Shown here in pieces: positions 15,801-24,878 of a DNA stretch of 64,000 bases. Origin of the DNA: Phycisphaerae bacterium (lineage in GTDB: Bacteria; Chloroflexota; Anaerolineae; 4572-78; J111). The stretch lies in contig JANQQF010000167.1 in assembly GCA_028285035.1 (NCBI GenBank), positions 1 to 64,000 of the forward strand, read 5' to 3'. Each line of letters begins with the position of its first letter. The stretch's first letter is position 1. A model generated the notes under the pieces. It had not been told where the DNA came from. It searched no databases and was given only the letters and a program-made list of their open reading frames with translations. The position numbers were made by a program, and so were the translations under genes.

Positions 15801-18180
15801 ACCGCTCTTTAAGAGCCGGGTCGATTTCTATATGGGTATTTTTGTCATCCATTGGAAACGCCACCTACGGGAGTCACTAGACCCCGCGTTGAAAGCTTAC
15901 CAGATTGCCCTAGAAACGGGGGACCTCTCCAATGCGTTTTTATCAGCGATGCTACATTGCTATCACGCCTATGTGGCTGGAAATGAGCTGACTCAGTTGG
16001 CCGAAACCTTTGAGCGTTATATGGACCCGATGGCGCAAGCCAAGCAGGATTTCGCGTTGCTTTACCAAAAGTTGTGGGCTGAACCCATTTTCAGTTTGAT
16101 GGGGAAATCTGAAAATATTGGGATGCCAGACTATGAAGGATATTACAATCAGATTGAGCCGGTGATGTATGAGCAGCAATTTTTCCCGGCAATCTGGTCG
16201 CTTCACCTCAATCGGGGCATTCTGGCCTATATCTTTCAAGAGTATGACTTTGCTCTGGAGCAATTTAGCAAAGCAGAGCCCTATATTGAGACCGCTGTGG
16301 GCGCAATCACTGGTGTAGTCTTCACCTTTTATAACCCGTTATTACGATTAGCCTTGTATTCGGATCAATCTGAGGCGGATAAAGAAGCAACTATGGCTGT
16401 TGTTGACGCCAGTTTGGAGAAGTATAAAACGTGGGCTGAGCACGCGCCGATGAACTTCCAGCATAAATACGATTTGATCGCTGCTGAAAAAGCCCGAGCT
16501 CTAGGTGATGTGGAAGCAGCCATTGATAGCTATGAACGCGCCATTCAAGGGGCGCGTGAGAACGATTATATTCAGGAACAGGCCTTGGCCTATGAGTTAG
16601 CCGCCCAATTTTATTTAGGGCGTGGGCTGGAAAAGATCGGACACACCTATCTCCACGAGGCGCGATATCTCTATCAACAGTGGGGGGCCTCGGTTAAGGT
16701 CAGTCATTTGGAGGAAAAGTATCCGCAATTAAGAGGTACTCAATCTGTCGTCAGTAGTGGTGGGACAACTGTTCAAATGACCACCACTGCGAGTGGTGCT
16801 TCTCAACGTATAACGAGTCAATTGGATTTGACCAGCGTCCTGAAAGCCTCGCAGACCTTGTCGGGTGAAATTGTCCTCAATAAACTGCTGGAACGAATGA
16901 TGGGGATCATCATCGAAAATGCAGGTGCCCAACACGGTTTCTTGATTTTGCCCAAAGGTGATCAATGGTTTATCGAGGCTGAAGGGCACATCGACCAAGC
17001 CCCTGTGAATATTCAGTCGATTGAACTGTCAGAGAGTTCGGCGGTGTCTGCTGGTATTGTGAACTATGTGATTCGAACTCAGGGTAGTGTAGTTTTGAGT
17101 GATGCGCTGAATGACGGGGCTTTTACCGAAGATACCTATGTTGTGGCCCAAAAGCCAAAATCAATTTTATGTATGCCGTTGATCAACCAAGGTAAATTAA
17201 CCAGTGTTTTGTATCTTGAAAACAATTTAACCAGCGATGCCTTCACCCAAGATCGGGTTGATTTACTCAATTTGTTGTCTTCACAGGCGGCGATCTCGAT
17301 TGAGAACGCAACGCTTTACAACACCTTGGAAGAAAAGGTCATTGAACGAACCGCCCAGTTAGCTGCGGCGAATGATGAAATTACGGCCCTCAATGAGCGG
17401 CTCAAGGAAGAAAACTTGCGGTTGGAGGCTGAGCTTGATGTGGCCAAACAACTCCAGCAGATGCTCTTGCCCAAAACCGAAGAGTTAGCCCAAATTGCCC
17501 CACTCGATATCGCAGGCTTTATGGAGCCAGCCGATGAGGTGGGTGGTGATTATTACGATGTCCTGCAGCGTAATGGCCGTATCAAAATCGGCATTGGGGA
17601 TGTGACGGGACACGGTTTGGAGAGTGGGGTCGTGATGCTGATGACCCAAATGGGAGTACGTACCCTGCTCAATAGCGATGAAAGCGACCCCGTGCGTTTT
17701 ATGGATGTACTCAATCGAACCATCTACGAGAACGGTTTGCGGATGGAAAACCAGCGTAATTTGTCGCTGTCCTTGCTCGAATACATCCCAGCCAACAGCG
17801 GATCATTAGCGGAATTGAAGATTAGTGGGCAGCACGAAGAAGTCATTGTTATCCGCAAGGATGGCTCGTTTGAACTTTTGGACACAGCTGACTTAGGGTT
17901 CCCTGTTGGCCTTGATGATGAAATTGCAGATTTCATTGCCGAAACTTCAATCACTCTCGACAGTGGTGATGGTGTCGTGCTCTACACTGACGGCTTTACC
18001 GAAGCCGAAAATGTTGATCGCCAATTTTATGGCTTGGAGCGTGTTTGTGAGATAGCCAGCCAGAATTGGGCCAAATCGGCCAGCGAGATTCAGCAAGCCA
18101 TCGTCGATGATGTCACCGCCTTTATCGGTGAGCAGACAATTTACGATGATTTGACGTTGGTGGTGATTAAGCAACATTAG
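12817..18180 (+). CDS. Ser/Thr kinase - AAA ATPase - GAF - SpoIIE phosphatase signalling protein
   Basis: A 1787-residue multidomain regulator, start at ATG 12817 behind GGAGG. Order: protein kinase domain (about 1-280) with VIIKTLK lysine, HKDINPANIV catalytic loop (HKD instead of HRD), DFG (LIDFG) and ISPEQTGR; an AAA-type ATPase (about 310-600) with Walker A VAGYSGIGKS and Walker B VIFLDDLQWAD; a long helical TPR-like region (about 700-1310); a GAF sensor (about 1345-1505); a short coiled coil (about 1510-1545); and a C-terminal SpoIIE/PP2C phosphatase (about 1545-1787) with EVGGDYYDV, GIGDVTGHG and VLYTDGFTE metal-binding motifs. All catalytic residues look intact. It probably senses a small ligand and switches an anti-sigma or anti-anti-sigma partner; no such partner gene is adjacent. 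Its 3' end overlaps the converging cysteine-synthase-like gene by 14 bases. Confidence 0.92.
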   Translation: MITLTDYHVDQLIYEGKNSIVYQGCRKSDEQPVIIKTLKDTYPPPSTLARFEREFDVSHGLNPSTTPDEALQNVIATYAMEQDNQTWFIVFEDFGGQSLRSLEIAGNLSLTEFLALAVDIVDVVGQVHQKHVIHKDINPANIVWNKDTNQVKLIDFGISTRLSREITTFRNPNVLEGTLAYISPEQTGRMNRAIDYRTDFYSLGVTLYELLTGRLPFEDEDFMALIHAQIAKQPAPPVALMSKANAEEEALAQIASNIIMKLMAKNAEARYQSAYGLKSDLEQLLQTVRGEARAEQLTLGSRDISDQFQTSQKLYGRDTEVETLLNGFERTKMQSELMLVAGYSGIGKSVLVQEVYKPITAQNGYFISGKFDQFQRDIPYASMLQAFQSLIQQLLTESAEQLAVWREKLSQALGSNGRVMTDVIPELSLIIGEQTAVSELPPAEAQNRFNFTLQNFIKVFTQPEHPLVIFLDDLQWADGASLNLIKLLMTAPDSQHLYLLGAYRDNEVTEAHPLMLTIAAIKETEAAVEQITLAPLELAHIADLTADTLNQAPSKVQPLAELVLTKTNGNPFFINEFLKSLHQQKLITFDYEAGSWRWDLQAIQSQNMTDNVVELMTDKIGQLPAPTQSLLQLAACIGNRFDLETLAIVSETSPQTAASDLWASIEEGFVLPLSDDYQLASLDVENLLTDVTIDYKFAHDRMQQAVYTTIPEAEKAQTHARIGQLLLANLTEAEQTSHIFDLVNHLNKGQQGDETQADLDRLARYNLTAGQKAKASAAYEPAHAYFQKGLELIGEDSWDRDYDLTLGLFTEGVETASLTGDIEAMEGWADEVFAQAKQPVEKAAIADIKALNYIGQGKLLDAVELTLEALAMLGIDIPQNPTQEEIGAKLMETFPLWQGKEIADFVNLPEMTDPEKRMALQIISTVFAGTYSVAPGLVPMFSFTMTDLSIKYGNAPASTFGYASYALMLCGVVGDYDSGYEFGQMALKLVDKLNVPLFKSRVDFYMGIFVIHWKRHLRESLDPALKAYQIALETGDLSNAFLSAMLHCYHAYVAGNELTQLAETFERYMDPMAQAKQDFALLYQKLWAEPIFSLMGKSENIGMPDYEGYYNQIEPVMYEQQFFPAIWSLHLNRGILAYIFQEYDFALEQFSKAEPYIETAVGAITGVVFTFYNPLLRLALYSDQSEADKEATMAVVDASLEKYKTWAEHAPMNFQHKYDLIAAEKARALGDVEAAIDSYERAIQGARENDYIQEQALAYELAAQFYLGRGLEKIGHTYLHEARYLYQQWGASVKVSHLEEKYPQLRGTQSVVSSGGTTVQMTTTASGASQRITSQLDLTSVLKASQTLSGEIVLNKLLERMMGIIIENAGAQHGFLILPKGDQWFIEAEGHIDQAPVNIQSIELSESSAVSAGIVNYVIRTQGSVVLSDALNDGAFTEDTYVVAQKPKSILCMPLINQGKLTSVLYLENNLTSDAFTQDRVDLLNLLSSQAAISIENATLYNTLEEKVIERTAQLAAANDEITALNERLKEENLRLEAELDVAKQLQQMLLPKTEELAQIAPLDIAGFMEPADEVGGDYYDVLQRNGRIKIGIGDVTGHGLESGVVMLMTQMGVRTLLNSDESDPVRFMDVLNRTIYENGLRMENQRNLSLSLLEYIPANSGSLAELKISGQHEEVIVIRKDGSFELLDTADLGFPVGLDDEIADFIAETSITLDSGDGVVLYTDGFTEAENVDRQFYGLERVCEIASQNWAKSASEIQQAIVDDVTAFIGEQTIYDDLTLVVIKQH

Positions 18181-19198
18181 GGGCTGGGCCAAAAAACGCT
18201 GCCAACTCTCCCTCAATTGACGGCTCAAACAACCCCATCTCCGTCATCCACGCGTCGTCGTAGGCGTGAGACATATACGAGTGGCCGCTGTCGCAAATGA
18301 GCAGAACGATGGTTTTGGAGGAATTGGCCAAGGCGTCATCCTGCTGGGCCAGCCTCATCGTTTGATAGAGGACTGCACCGGCAGAGTCGCCAAGGAAAAG
18401 GCCGTGGCAGCGGGCCATATAGCGGATGGTTTGAAAGACGGCGTAATCAGGTATCTGAAAATCTCTATCAACTAGGGAATGATCCAGATTTTTTGGGACG
18501 ATGGCTCCAGGTGGGAAGCCTGGGCCGGACTGATAGTAAACTTTTCCTGGTTTACCAAAGCTAATTGAGCCTTCAGGTTCAACCCCATAAACTTGAATAT
18601 TCGGATTGTGTTCTTTTAATCGCTTGGCAGCCCCGCAAAGCGCACTGCCCGTACCGACCGCTCCCATCAGTATATCCAATTCACCCTTTGTATCGTGCAC
18701 TAATTCCTCGCCCAAGGTGTGGTAATAAAATTCAGGGTTTGCAGCGTTGTCATACTGATCCAAGCAAATGTAATCCTCATGTTCCTGACTGAGTTGCTTG
18801 GCAATCTCACGTCGTGTGTTTACCCCAACTTGCCCTGGTGGTAAGTTGCTTGTATCACAGAAATGCAAGTCTCCTCCCAAGGCCTTAACCTTAGCCAGCT
18901 TTTCTTTGGGGGCGTGGGCATCAACAATCGACATAAATTTATACCCCCGCTCAGCGGCAAGCATCGCCAGGGCAATGCCGGTATTTCCGGAGGTCGATTC
19001 TACAATGGTCATCCCCTTTTTTAGGTACCCTTCTTTTTCCGCGTGCTTTACCAACCCCAACGCCGAGCGATCTTTGATGCTGCCGCCTGGATTAAACAGC
19101 TCCATCTTGCCTAAAACAAGCCAATTTTTGTGAGAAACGGGAATTTTCAGAAGTGGGGTGCACCCAATGAAATCGCTGATTTGTTGATAATAATGCAC
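18167..19198 (-). CDS. Cysteine synthase-like PLP-dependent beta-replacement enzyme
   Basis: 343 residues of fold-type II PLP enzyme. FNPGGSIKDRSAL holds the Schiff-base lysine (about residue 42), STSGNTGIALAM is the substrate-binding loop, and GAVGTGSALCG binds the PLP phosphate. Members make L-cysteine from O-acetylserine and sulfide, or cystathionine, or siderophore precursors (SbnA type). The C-terminus (SYMSHAYDDAWMTEMGL) resembles the ends of cysteine synthases and cystathionine beta-synthases of bacteria. The precise substrate is undecided. The gene stands alone on the minus strand, tail-to-tail with the giant signalling gene. Confidence 0.85.
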   Translation of the reverse strand: MHYYQQISDFIGCTPLLKIPVSHKNWLVLGKMELFNPGGSIKDRSALGLVKHAEKEGYLKKGMTIVESTSGNTGIALAMLAAERGYKFMSIVDAHAPKEKLAKVKALGGDLHFCDTSNLPPGQVGVNTRREIAKQLSQEHEDYICLDQYDNAANPEFYYHTLGEELVHDTKGELDILMGAVGTGSALCGAAKRLKEHNPNIQVYGVEPEGSISFGKPGKVYYQSGPGFPPGAIVPKNLDHSLVDRDFQIPDYAVFQTIRYMARCHGLFLGDSAGAVLYQTMRLAQQDDALANSSKTIVLLICDSGHSYMSHAYDDAWMTEMGLFEPSIEGELAAFFGPAPNVA

Positions 19199-19443
19199 AG
19201 GAAGCCTCCAAGATTACTTGAGCTAGTATTACTATTGATGAAAATGACAACGGATTGGGAAAAGAGTGAATAGCTAACCATTGCTTTTCACCTTGTTCCA
19301 AATCCGTTGTTGAATTGTAAAATTGTATTGAATTTTTGATGCCTATAGATGTAGATACTTACAGCAAAGTATAAAAAATTTTTGCGGATTGTAAAACTAT
19401 GTAATCACTCGAAATTCTTTTACAAAGTAGGTATCGACCTAGC

Positions 19444-21309
19444 CTACATTCGACTCCGCTGCCAAGCCTTCACTGCCCGCCAAAAAGAAGTAATCACAAT
19501 AGTTAGAGAAATTAGGATGACAAAAGGGGCAAGGGTATTGCCAAGATTGGTGATGAATGGTAACACTTGGGTTGCAATTATGGTAGGTAAAATACCCGTT
19601 TCAAGCTGGTCGATATCGGCCCAGAATGAGGGGAGCGAGTAGAGGATGACAATGAGAGACACGCCAGCTACCCCGGCTGAGAGCCAGAACGTCAGTTGAT
19701 TACTGCGTTTGGAGATAAGCGCAATGTACAACTCATCGACGTGATTCAACAGGCTGGTCATGTGAGTGACATTTCGTTCGGCGTGGTTGAGAAGCACAGG
19801 GACACTGAGTTGGTCTAGGAGATGGCGGGCCTTTTCAGCCGCATACTCGGCCCGACTCCAAACCTGAGGGTTGCTTAGCGCCTGACAAATACTGACTAAC
19901 CGACTCAAGTTGGCCGCACGTTCCGACAGCCGCATCAGCCGCTCGACGTCAAAACTTGTTTCCTCCTCAATAATCCCTATCCGTGTCTCTCGTGAGGTCT
20001 TAACAAATTGATCCAAAGCCCGCGCACTAGCCCGCTCGACCAATTGGGCTAACACCCGCACCTCAATAATAAACTCCAGCATCCGCTCCATCGAGTCCCA
20101 ATACCACTGATACATCACTTTACTGGTCGAAGTTGGTAGGGTTGAGATAAATAGCTCGTGTTGGCTGTGGTAGCGTGAGGGGATGATAACTGCGGTGCGG
20201 GCGGTGAGAAGACATACCTCATCAATCCAGGTGGCGGTGTCCTGTTCAAACACATCATCCACATACGCCAGCCGATGTTTGGGGAAGACACGCTGGCCGG
20301 GTTTGTTTTTCTTGCGCGAGGGACGAAGTATTGCCCCTTCAATCAGTTGAATTAAGCCCCGACGAATGGGGGGCGAGCTCTCAATATATTGAGGGGTGAC
20401 CAAGACCTGGGTGGTTTCGGTTGGTTCTGGCTCAGGTTCTGCCTCAGTCTGATGATGGTGTAGATAACTGGGCGGGGCTAACAATTCATCCAAATGATAA
20501 ATCACATATGAATCATGCAGTGGGGTGGAGATGGTTGTATCAGGATCATACATTTTGATGGTGTCTTGATTTTTGATTTGAATTTCAAGCTGCAATTTTT
20601 TTACAAATTGTCGACAAACCTCCATCGCAATCTGCCACTGGACCGGAGCATAGCCCAACGCTGAGGCGCCATTTTTGCGTTGATTAACCCCTAACCAATC
20701 CAAAAATTTCTGAACCGACTCACGTTTCTCCTGTAACATTTCCGCATCATCGGCATACAACTCTTCGATTTTCTGTTGCCACTGCAAAGCCCCTGGTACG
20801 TCAAAAGAAACTTGCAGCCCAACAATATCTGAAGCGATACGGAGCAATGGGGTTGGTTTTTGATAATGTCGCTTGAGGGTAACGACAAACATGCCGGTCA
20901 TCGTGGGGCGAATGTAAATGTCCCACTGCTGCCAAACGCTCAAAAACAGCTTCTTGAACTGAAGGTTGTCAATGGGGAGATCGGGGAATGCGATCTGCCC
21001 TTTACGAACATAGTAGCAGGGGGTAGTGTATTGCTCGAGCATTGCCTGACGAAAAATGCCCGTGACAAAGCCAACCTCTTCGGTAGACATGCGAGCTTCG
21101 GTGCCGTTTCGCCCCAGTGGTTGGTCTACGGGGACGAAGGCATTTTGTTGATCAACCTGATCGGCCCAATTGTGTCGCAGCACGTGGGTTAGGTCAGATG
21201 ACCCTCGAATGCTCTCAAAAAAAGCGCGTTGTTCCGGCACAATAAATCGGCGCATATCTAGCACCAACACCACCGTCGAATGCCCCTTTGCACTAATTGT
21301 CGCTTGCAT
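19444..21309 (-). CDS. Large membrane-anchored protein of unknown function
   Basis: About 621 residues from ATG 21309 (MQATISAKGHS), selected because AGGAG lies eight bases upstream; a longer frame to 21393 has none. No family recognised. The first 310 residues are soluble, mixed alpha/beta and start with a strand VVLVLDMRRFI. There is an acidic Glu/Pro repeat (EAEPEPEPTETTQ, about 315-327), then a basic patch (RPSRKKNKPGQR). A helical, coiled-coil-prone region follows (about 430-560), and two membrane segments close the protein (about 550-575 and 590-615), leaving a short basic C-terminal tail. The bulk is presumably cytoplasmic, tail-anchored. It is flanked by unrelated genes. Confidence 0.7.
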   Translation of the reverse strand: MQATISAKGHSTVVLVLDMRRFIVPEQRAFFESIRGSSDLTHVLRHNWADQVDQQNAFVPVDQPLGRNGTEARMSTEEVGFVTGIFRQAMLEQYTTPCYYVRKGQIAFPDLPIDNLQFKKLFLSVWQQWDIYIRPTMTGMFVVTLKRHYQKPTPLLRIASDIVGLQVSFDVPGALQWQQKIEELYADDAEMLQEKRESVQKFLDWLGVNQRKNGASALGYAPVQWQIAMEVCRQFVKKLQLEIQIKNQDTIKMYDPDTTISTPLHDSYVIYHLDELLAPPSYLHHHQTEAEPEPEPTETTQVLVTPQYIESSPPIRRGLIQLIEGAILRPSRKKNKPGQRVFPKHRLAYVDDVFEQDTATWIDEVCLLTARTAVIIPSRYHSQHELFISTLPTSTSKVMYQWYWDSMERMLEFIIEVRVLAQLVERASARALDQFVKTSRETRIGIIEEETSFDVERLMRLSERAANLSRLVSICQALSNPQVWSRAEYAAEKARHLLDQLSVPVLLNHAERNVTHMTSLLNHVDELYIALISKRSNQLTFWLSAGVAGVSLIVILYSLPSFWADIDQLETGILPTIIATQVLPFITNLGNTLAPFVILISLTIVITSFWRAVKAWQRSRM

Positions 21310-21586
21310 CTTCAATTCTCCTAAACCCCAAAAGTTAAGGACCCAGTTTACTGTAAGGCAGTAAAAATAAGCAAGCGGCCTTAGGCAATTCAAGCAAATA
21401 ACTTGTCAATTAACCAAGAAGAAACACCCAAAAATTTAACTATCAAGCAGATGGAAGAATTGCTTAAGCTTTTGGGAAAACAAAAAACCTTTTCTGAGGA
21501 TAGATGACAATAAGATTATGACTTTGACGAATTTGATTTTTAGAAAAGCCTTAACAAAAATTTCTTGATTTTCGGTAGAAAAAGTC

Positions 21587-21656
21587 TTGACAATCCATTA
21601 AAAATGGTGTTAAATATTCTCATTCCAAAATACAGAACTGTTCCATAATACGAAAC
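21587..21656 (+). promoter_or_regulatory. IclR-type gene promoter and operator
   Basis: TTGACA (21587-21592), 17 bases, TTAAAT (21610-21615) form a promoter. Downstream, GTTCC-N7-GAAAC (21640-21656) lies over the ribosome-binding region and four bases before the ATG. The same pattern, GTTCC-N7-GGAAC, occurs in the promoter region of the acyl-CoA dehydrogenase gene (31114-31130). Confidence 0.6.
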
Positions 21657-21660
21657 AATA

Positions 21661-22413
21661 ATGATACAGTCTATTGAACGTGCCTTTACAATTTTAGAGA
21701 CAGTCGCCGCCAATTCCGAAGGGATTGGGGTGACGGAAATTGCGCAACAGGTGAGGCTGCCCAAAAGCACCGTGTCACGCTTGATTACGACATTGGAAGC
21801 GATTGAAATCGTCGAGCGTGAGGAGGATGGTGATGCATTTTCTATTGGGCCTGGTTTGATTGCCCTTGCCGCGCAAGCGCCCACATCACGTCATTTGCAG
21901 ACGGCGGCTCGGTCGTTTTTGCTTGAATTAGCCGAAGCTACCGGCGAAACGGTCAATTTAGGGGTGCCTGATGGTGACCAGATTTTATTCGTTGATCAGG
22001 TGAACAGCCAATATCATATCCAAATTCAGGATTGGACCGGCTACCGATTTCCCTTGCATGTTACGTCAGGGGGAAAGCTGTTCCTGGCCCATCGTTCCAA
22101 GAAACGGCGCGATGCTTACCTAACCCGCTCCCTGCAGGAGTTTACTGAGGATACTATCACCGATCCGGCCGAACTGCGGCAAGAATTAATGGACATTCGT
22201 CAGCAAGGTTATGCCTGGGCCAGAGGTGAGAGCGAAGAAAAGATGGTTGGTTTGGGGGTGCCGATTTGGGACGCCGATAACAAATTGATTGCAGCCGTCA
22301 GTGTGGGAGGGCCAGCCTTCCGTTTTCCTCCAGAGGGACAGGTTGATGAAACCGTCAATCTTGTTCGGGAGATTGGACAGAAAATAACCGCTTCTCTGCG
22401 CCCTGTAGCGTAG
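21661..22413 (+). CDS. IclR-family transcriptional regulator
   Basis: 250 residues: an N-terminal winged helix (SIERAFTILETVAANSEGIG, then TEIAQQVRLPKSTVSRLITTL, about residues 4-46) and a C-terminal IclR effector domain (about 75-248; LGVPDGDQILFVDQVNS, GKLFLAHRS, GVPIWDADNKLIAAVSVGGP). IclR proteins control use of aromatic acids, acyl compounds and sugars. The start at ATG 21661 follows the promoter directly. The operator-like motif it shares with the promoter at 31155-31183 suggests it regulates itself and the acyl-CoA dehydrogenase operon; the two EamA genes downstream may be co-regulated. Confidence 0.9.
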   Translation: MIQSIERAFTILETVAANSEGIGVTEIAQQVRLPKSTVSRLITTLEAIEIVEREEDGDAFSIGPGLIALAAQAPTSRHLQTAARSFLLELAEATGETVNLGVPDGDQILFVDQVNSQYHIQIQDWTGYRFPLHVTSGGKLFLAHRSKKRRDAYLTRSLQEFTEDTITDPAELRQELMDIRQQGYAWARGESEEKMVGLGVPIWDADNKLIAAVSVGGPAFRFPPEGQVDETVNLVREIGQKITASLRPVA

Positions 22414-22879
22414 AAAAGCTCGTAACATAAAAACTACAAAAAAGAACGAAGTTGTTTTATCGAGGAGTGGGCACTCAAGGAGTGGGTCGTAAGGCGTAAC
22501 CATCTTATCTGCCTGCTCCTTCCGCTTTTTTATGAAAACAAATAGGAGATACCAACGGACCGCCAAGCCAACGGGTATCTCCTAAAGCACACGGCCTCAG
22601 CGCTAGACCTGAGCGTCTAGGCTGGACTATGCTTTTTTATTGTATGTCCAAGGTTGAGGTCGGGCAAAATATCAATAAGGCCGTGCCAAGAAAATAAATA
22701 ACCAAAGACAATATCGTTTGAACAAAGACGATTTATCAGACAAGTTATAGCACGGCTTTAAAGCTTTTCTAAAAATAGGTTGGTTAAACATCAAGCTGCT
22801 GTAAGTTCAAGAATCTTGGCCCAGTTTATTTCTTGGAAAAGCCTAATTCAATTATAAGAAATATTTTTTGGAGCAGAAA
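22414..22879. other. Gene-free stretch with structured element, possible non-coding RNA or terminator
   Basis: No credible gene lies in these 466 bases. TAGGAGATACC (22543-22553) pairs perfectly with 22574-22584 across 20 bases. CTAGAC (22603-22608) pairs with GTCTAG (22615-22620), and a run of six T follows at 22633-22638. Further on, GCCGTGC (about 22681-22687) has its complement GCACGGC near 22750. The first two hairpins and T run could terminate the IclR transcript or form a small RNA. Confidence 0.4.
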
Positions 22880-23824
22880 ATGAGTGCGATTTCAACAACC
22901 TTATCCCAAAAACTTAATCTAAAAAATCCCGTTATATATGGCTGGACAATGGCGTTCGTGACCATTTTGGCTTTCAGTTTTCAACCAACATTTTCAAAGA
23001 TTATTCTAAATGCAGGGCTAGGACCCACCCCTCAAATTTTTCTGCGATTTTTGTTGGCTACCATTTTGTTTGTAGTTGTTATTGCTGTTAAAAACCCGCA
23101 GCGACTACGAATTGATTGGCGCGGTGGCCTGATTTGTATGGGGGCGGGTGTGGCCTTCAGTCTAGGTGCCCAATCTTTCACCATCTCCTTAACTCTGCTG
23201 GATTCATCGGTCGCTGCGATGACGTTCGCGGTTTATCCCTTGTTCGTGCTGGCTACGATGGCGTTTCGTGGCGAAAAATTTACCTATCGTAATGGCATTC
23301 GCCTCACACTTGGTCTGATGGGTGTATTTTTGTTGATTGGTCCTGGTGGACAAGTTAACCCAATCGGTATTTTGTACGTGTTGGGGGCGTGTGTGGTCTT
23401 TTCGATGTACATCATTGTTATCCAGTACCTGAAGGATTACCATCCGCAAACCATTCTGTTGTATGTGATGTTGACGACGACTGTTTTTCAGGGCGGTCTG
23501 TGGACGGCCCAAGGTGGGCATTGGGAGTGGCCTGCGTGGCAAGCGTGGTTGGGCTTGGCTTTGCTGGTTATTGTCTGCACCTATTTTGCCCAACAAGCCC
23601 TTTTTGCGGCGGTGCAGAATATTGGTAGCAGTCAAATGGCTCTGCTCAATCCGCTAGAGCCATTCCTGACGGTGCTATGGTCATCTTTGCTCCTGCAAGA
23701 GTATTTATCACCCATTCAATGGATTGGTAGTGGCTTCATCTTGTTTAGCATGATGCTCGCGATTGAGCGCATTGGCCAAGCTCGTACCATCACTTGGCGG
23801 CCTCGCTTGCGTTTGCGGGTGTGA
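22880..23824 (+). CDS. EamA/DMT-family transporter (first of two)
   Basis: About 314 residues from ATG 22880 (GGAG lies six bases before it; a TTG at 22868 is less likely). Ten membrane segments in two EamA repeats (about 20-150 and 160-300), with FRGEKFTYRNGIRLTLGLMGVFLLIGPGG between them and the final AIERIGQ. Family members export amino acids, nucleobases or other metabolites across the inner membrane. The gene has a close paralogue 113 bases downstream and follows the IclR regulator, so a role in moving the substrate of the catabolic island is plausible but not shown. Confidence 0.85.
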   Translation: MSAISTTLSQKLNLKNPVIYGWTMAFVTILAFSFQPTFSKIILNAGLGPTPQIFLRFLLATILFVVVIAVKNPQRLRIDWRGGLICMGAGVAFSLGAQSFTISLTLLDSSVAAMTFAVYPLFVLATMAFRGEKFTYRNGIRLTLGLMGVFLLIGPGGQVNPIGILYVLGACVVFSMYIIVIQYLKDYHPQTILLYVMLTTTVFQGGLWTAQGGHWEWPAWQAWLGLALLVIVCTYFAQQALFAAVQNIGSSQMALLNPLEPFLTVLWSSLLLQEYLSPIQWIGSGFILFSMMLAIERIGQARTITWRPRLRLRV

Positions 23825-23834
23825 TGATTTTTGA

Positions 23835-23888
23835 CGTGATGCGTGATACGTGAAGGTTTAACAAGACTGTCACGCATTACGCATCACG
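23835..23888. repeat. 19-bp inverted repeat filling the gap between the EamA genes
   Basis: CGTGATGCGTGATACGTGA (23835-23853) is complementary at 17 of 19 positions to 23870-23888, with a 16-base loop. It occupies most of the intergenic gap and may act as an mRNA hairpin or be a dispersed palindrome. No U tract follows. Confidence 0.6.
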
Positions 23889-23936
23889 AAGATATACAGA
23901 ATCTTCTTTGAATATTGTAATTAACGGAGAATTCCA

Positions 23937-24869
23937 ATGAGTTTACTCTCAACAACTCTGCCAAAAAAGAATATCATTACCAACGGCTGGATGATGGCAA
24001 TAATTACCACCCTGTTTTTCAGCGTTGGTCCGATTGCTGCCAAATTTACCTTAGATAGTGGCCTCGCCCCCGCAACGATGATGATGTTACGTTATGTGTT
24101 GGCGACTGTGCTTCTTTTTCTGACGATTGGGCTGACAACGCCAAAACTTTTACGCATTGATTTCAAAGGGTTGCGGATTTGTATCGCTGCTGGTTTGATC
24201 TTTGGACTTTCTTTTTATCTATTTTCAATGTCGCTGACTCGAATTAGTGCCTCAATCGCTTCGATGATTATTGCGGTTTATCCGGTGATGCTATTAGGGG
24301 TTTTGGCCTTTCGTGGTGAGAGGCTAACCCAACGCAGTATGGTACGGGTTGCCCTAGGCTTGCTTGGCGTCTATTTTCTCATTGGGGCTGGGGGACAATT
24401 GGACGGCTGGGGTGTCTTAATGGCTTTGGGCACGTGTGCCACCTATGTCGCGTACTTGTTGGTCATCCAGGCCCTCAAGGCGTATGATGGTCAAACTGTG
24501 ATGCTGTACATTTTTGCTACTATTGCCCTGCTATCCGTTGGGCTGTGGGTGGCCGAGGGCGCACAATGGCAAACCCCATCTTGGTCTAGCTGGTTCGGGG
24601 TTGGCGTACTTGTTATTTTCACCTCTTACATTGCTCAGATTTGTTTATTTGCCGCCGTGCGTACCATTGGCAGTGGTCAAATGGCTCAATTTTATCCCGT
24701 CGAAGTATTGCTCACCATCTTTTGGGCTGGTCTCGTTTTGCGGGAACAGATGACCCCACTACAATGGGTTGGCGGCATCCTGATTCTATCGAGTATGCTG
24801 CTTGCGATCGAGCGTATTGGTCAAGCCCGTCAATGGCAACGTCGTCTACGCTTACGGTTTCGAATGTAG
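23937..24869 (+). CDS. EamA/DMT-family transporter (second of two)
   Basis: 310 residues, ATG 23937 behind ACGGAGAATTCCA. It shares the whole layout with the upstream paralogue: ten membrane segments, FRGERLTQRSMVRVALGLLGVYFLIGAGG at the repeat junction, SSMLLAIERIGQAR near the end and a basic Arg-rich tail. The pair is a tandem duplication that has since diverged substantially. Two half-similar carriers might form a heterodimer, as some small multidrug-resistance relatives do, but ten-segment EamA proteins usually act alone. Confidence 0.85.
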   Translation: MSLLSTTLPKKNIITNGWMMAIITTLFFSVGPIAAKFTLDSGLAPATMMMLRYVLATVLLFLTIGLTTPKLLRIDFKGLRICIAAGLIFGLSFYLFSMSLTRISASIASMIIAVYPVMLLGVLAFRGERLTQRSMVRVALGLLGVYFLIGAGGQLDGWGVLMALGTCATYVAYLLVIQALKAYDGQTVMLYIFATIALLSVGLWVAEGAQWQTPSWSSWFGVGVLVIFTSYIAQICLFAAVRTIGSGQMAQFYPVEVLLTIFWAGLVLREQMTPLQWVGGILILSSMLLAIERIGQARQWQRRLRLRFRM

Positions 24870-24878
24870 ACCAAGACC

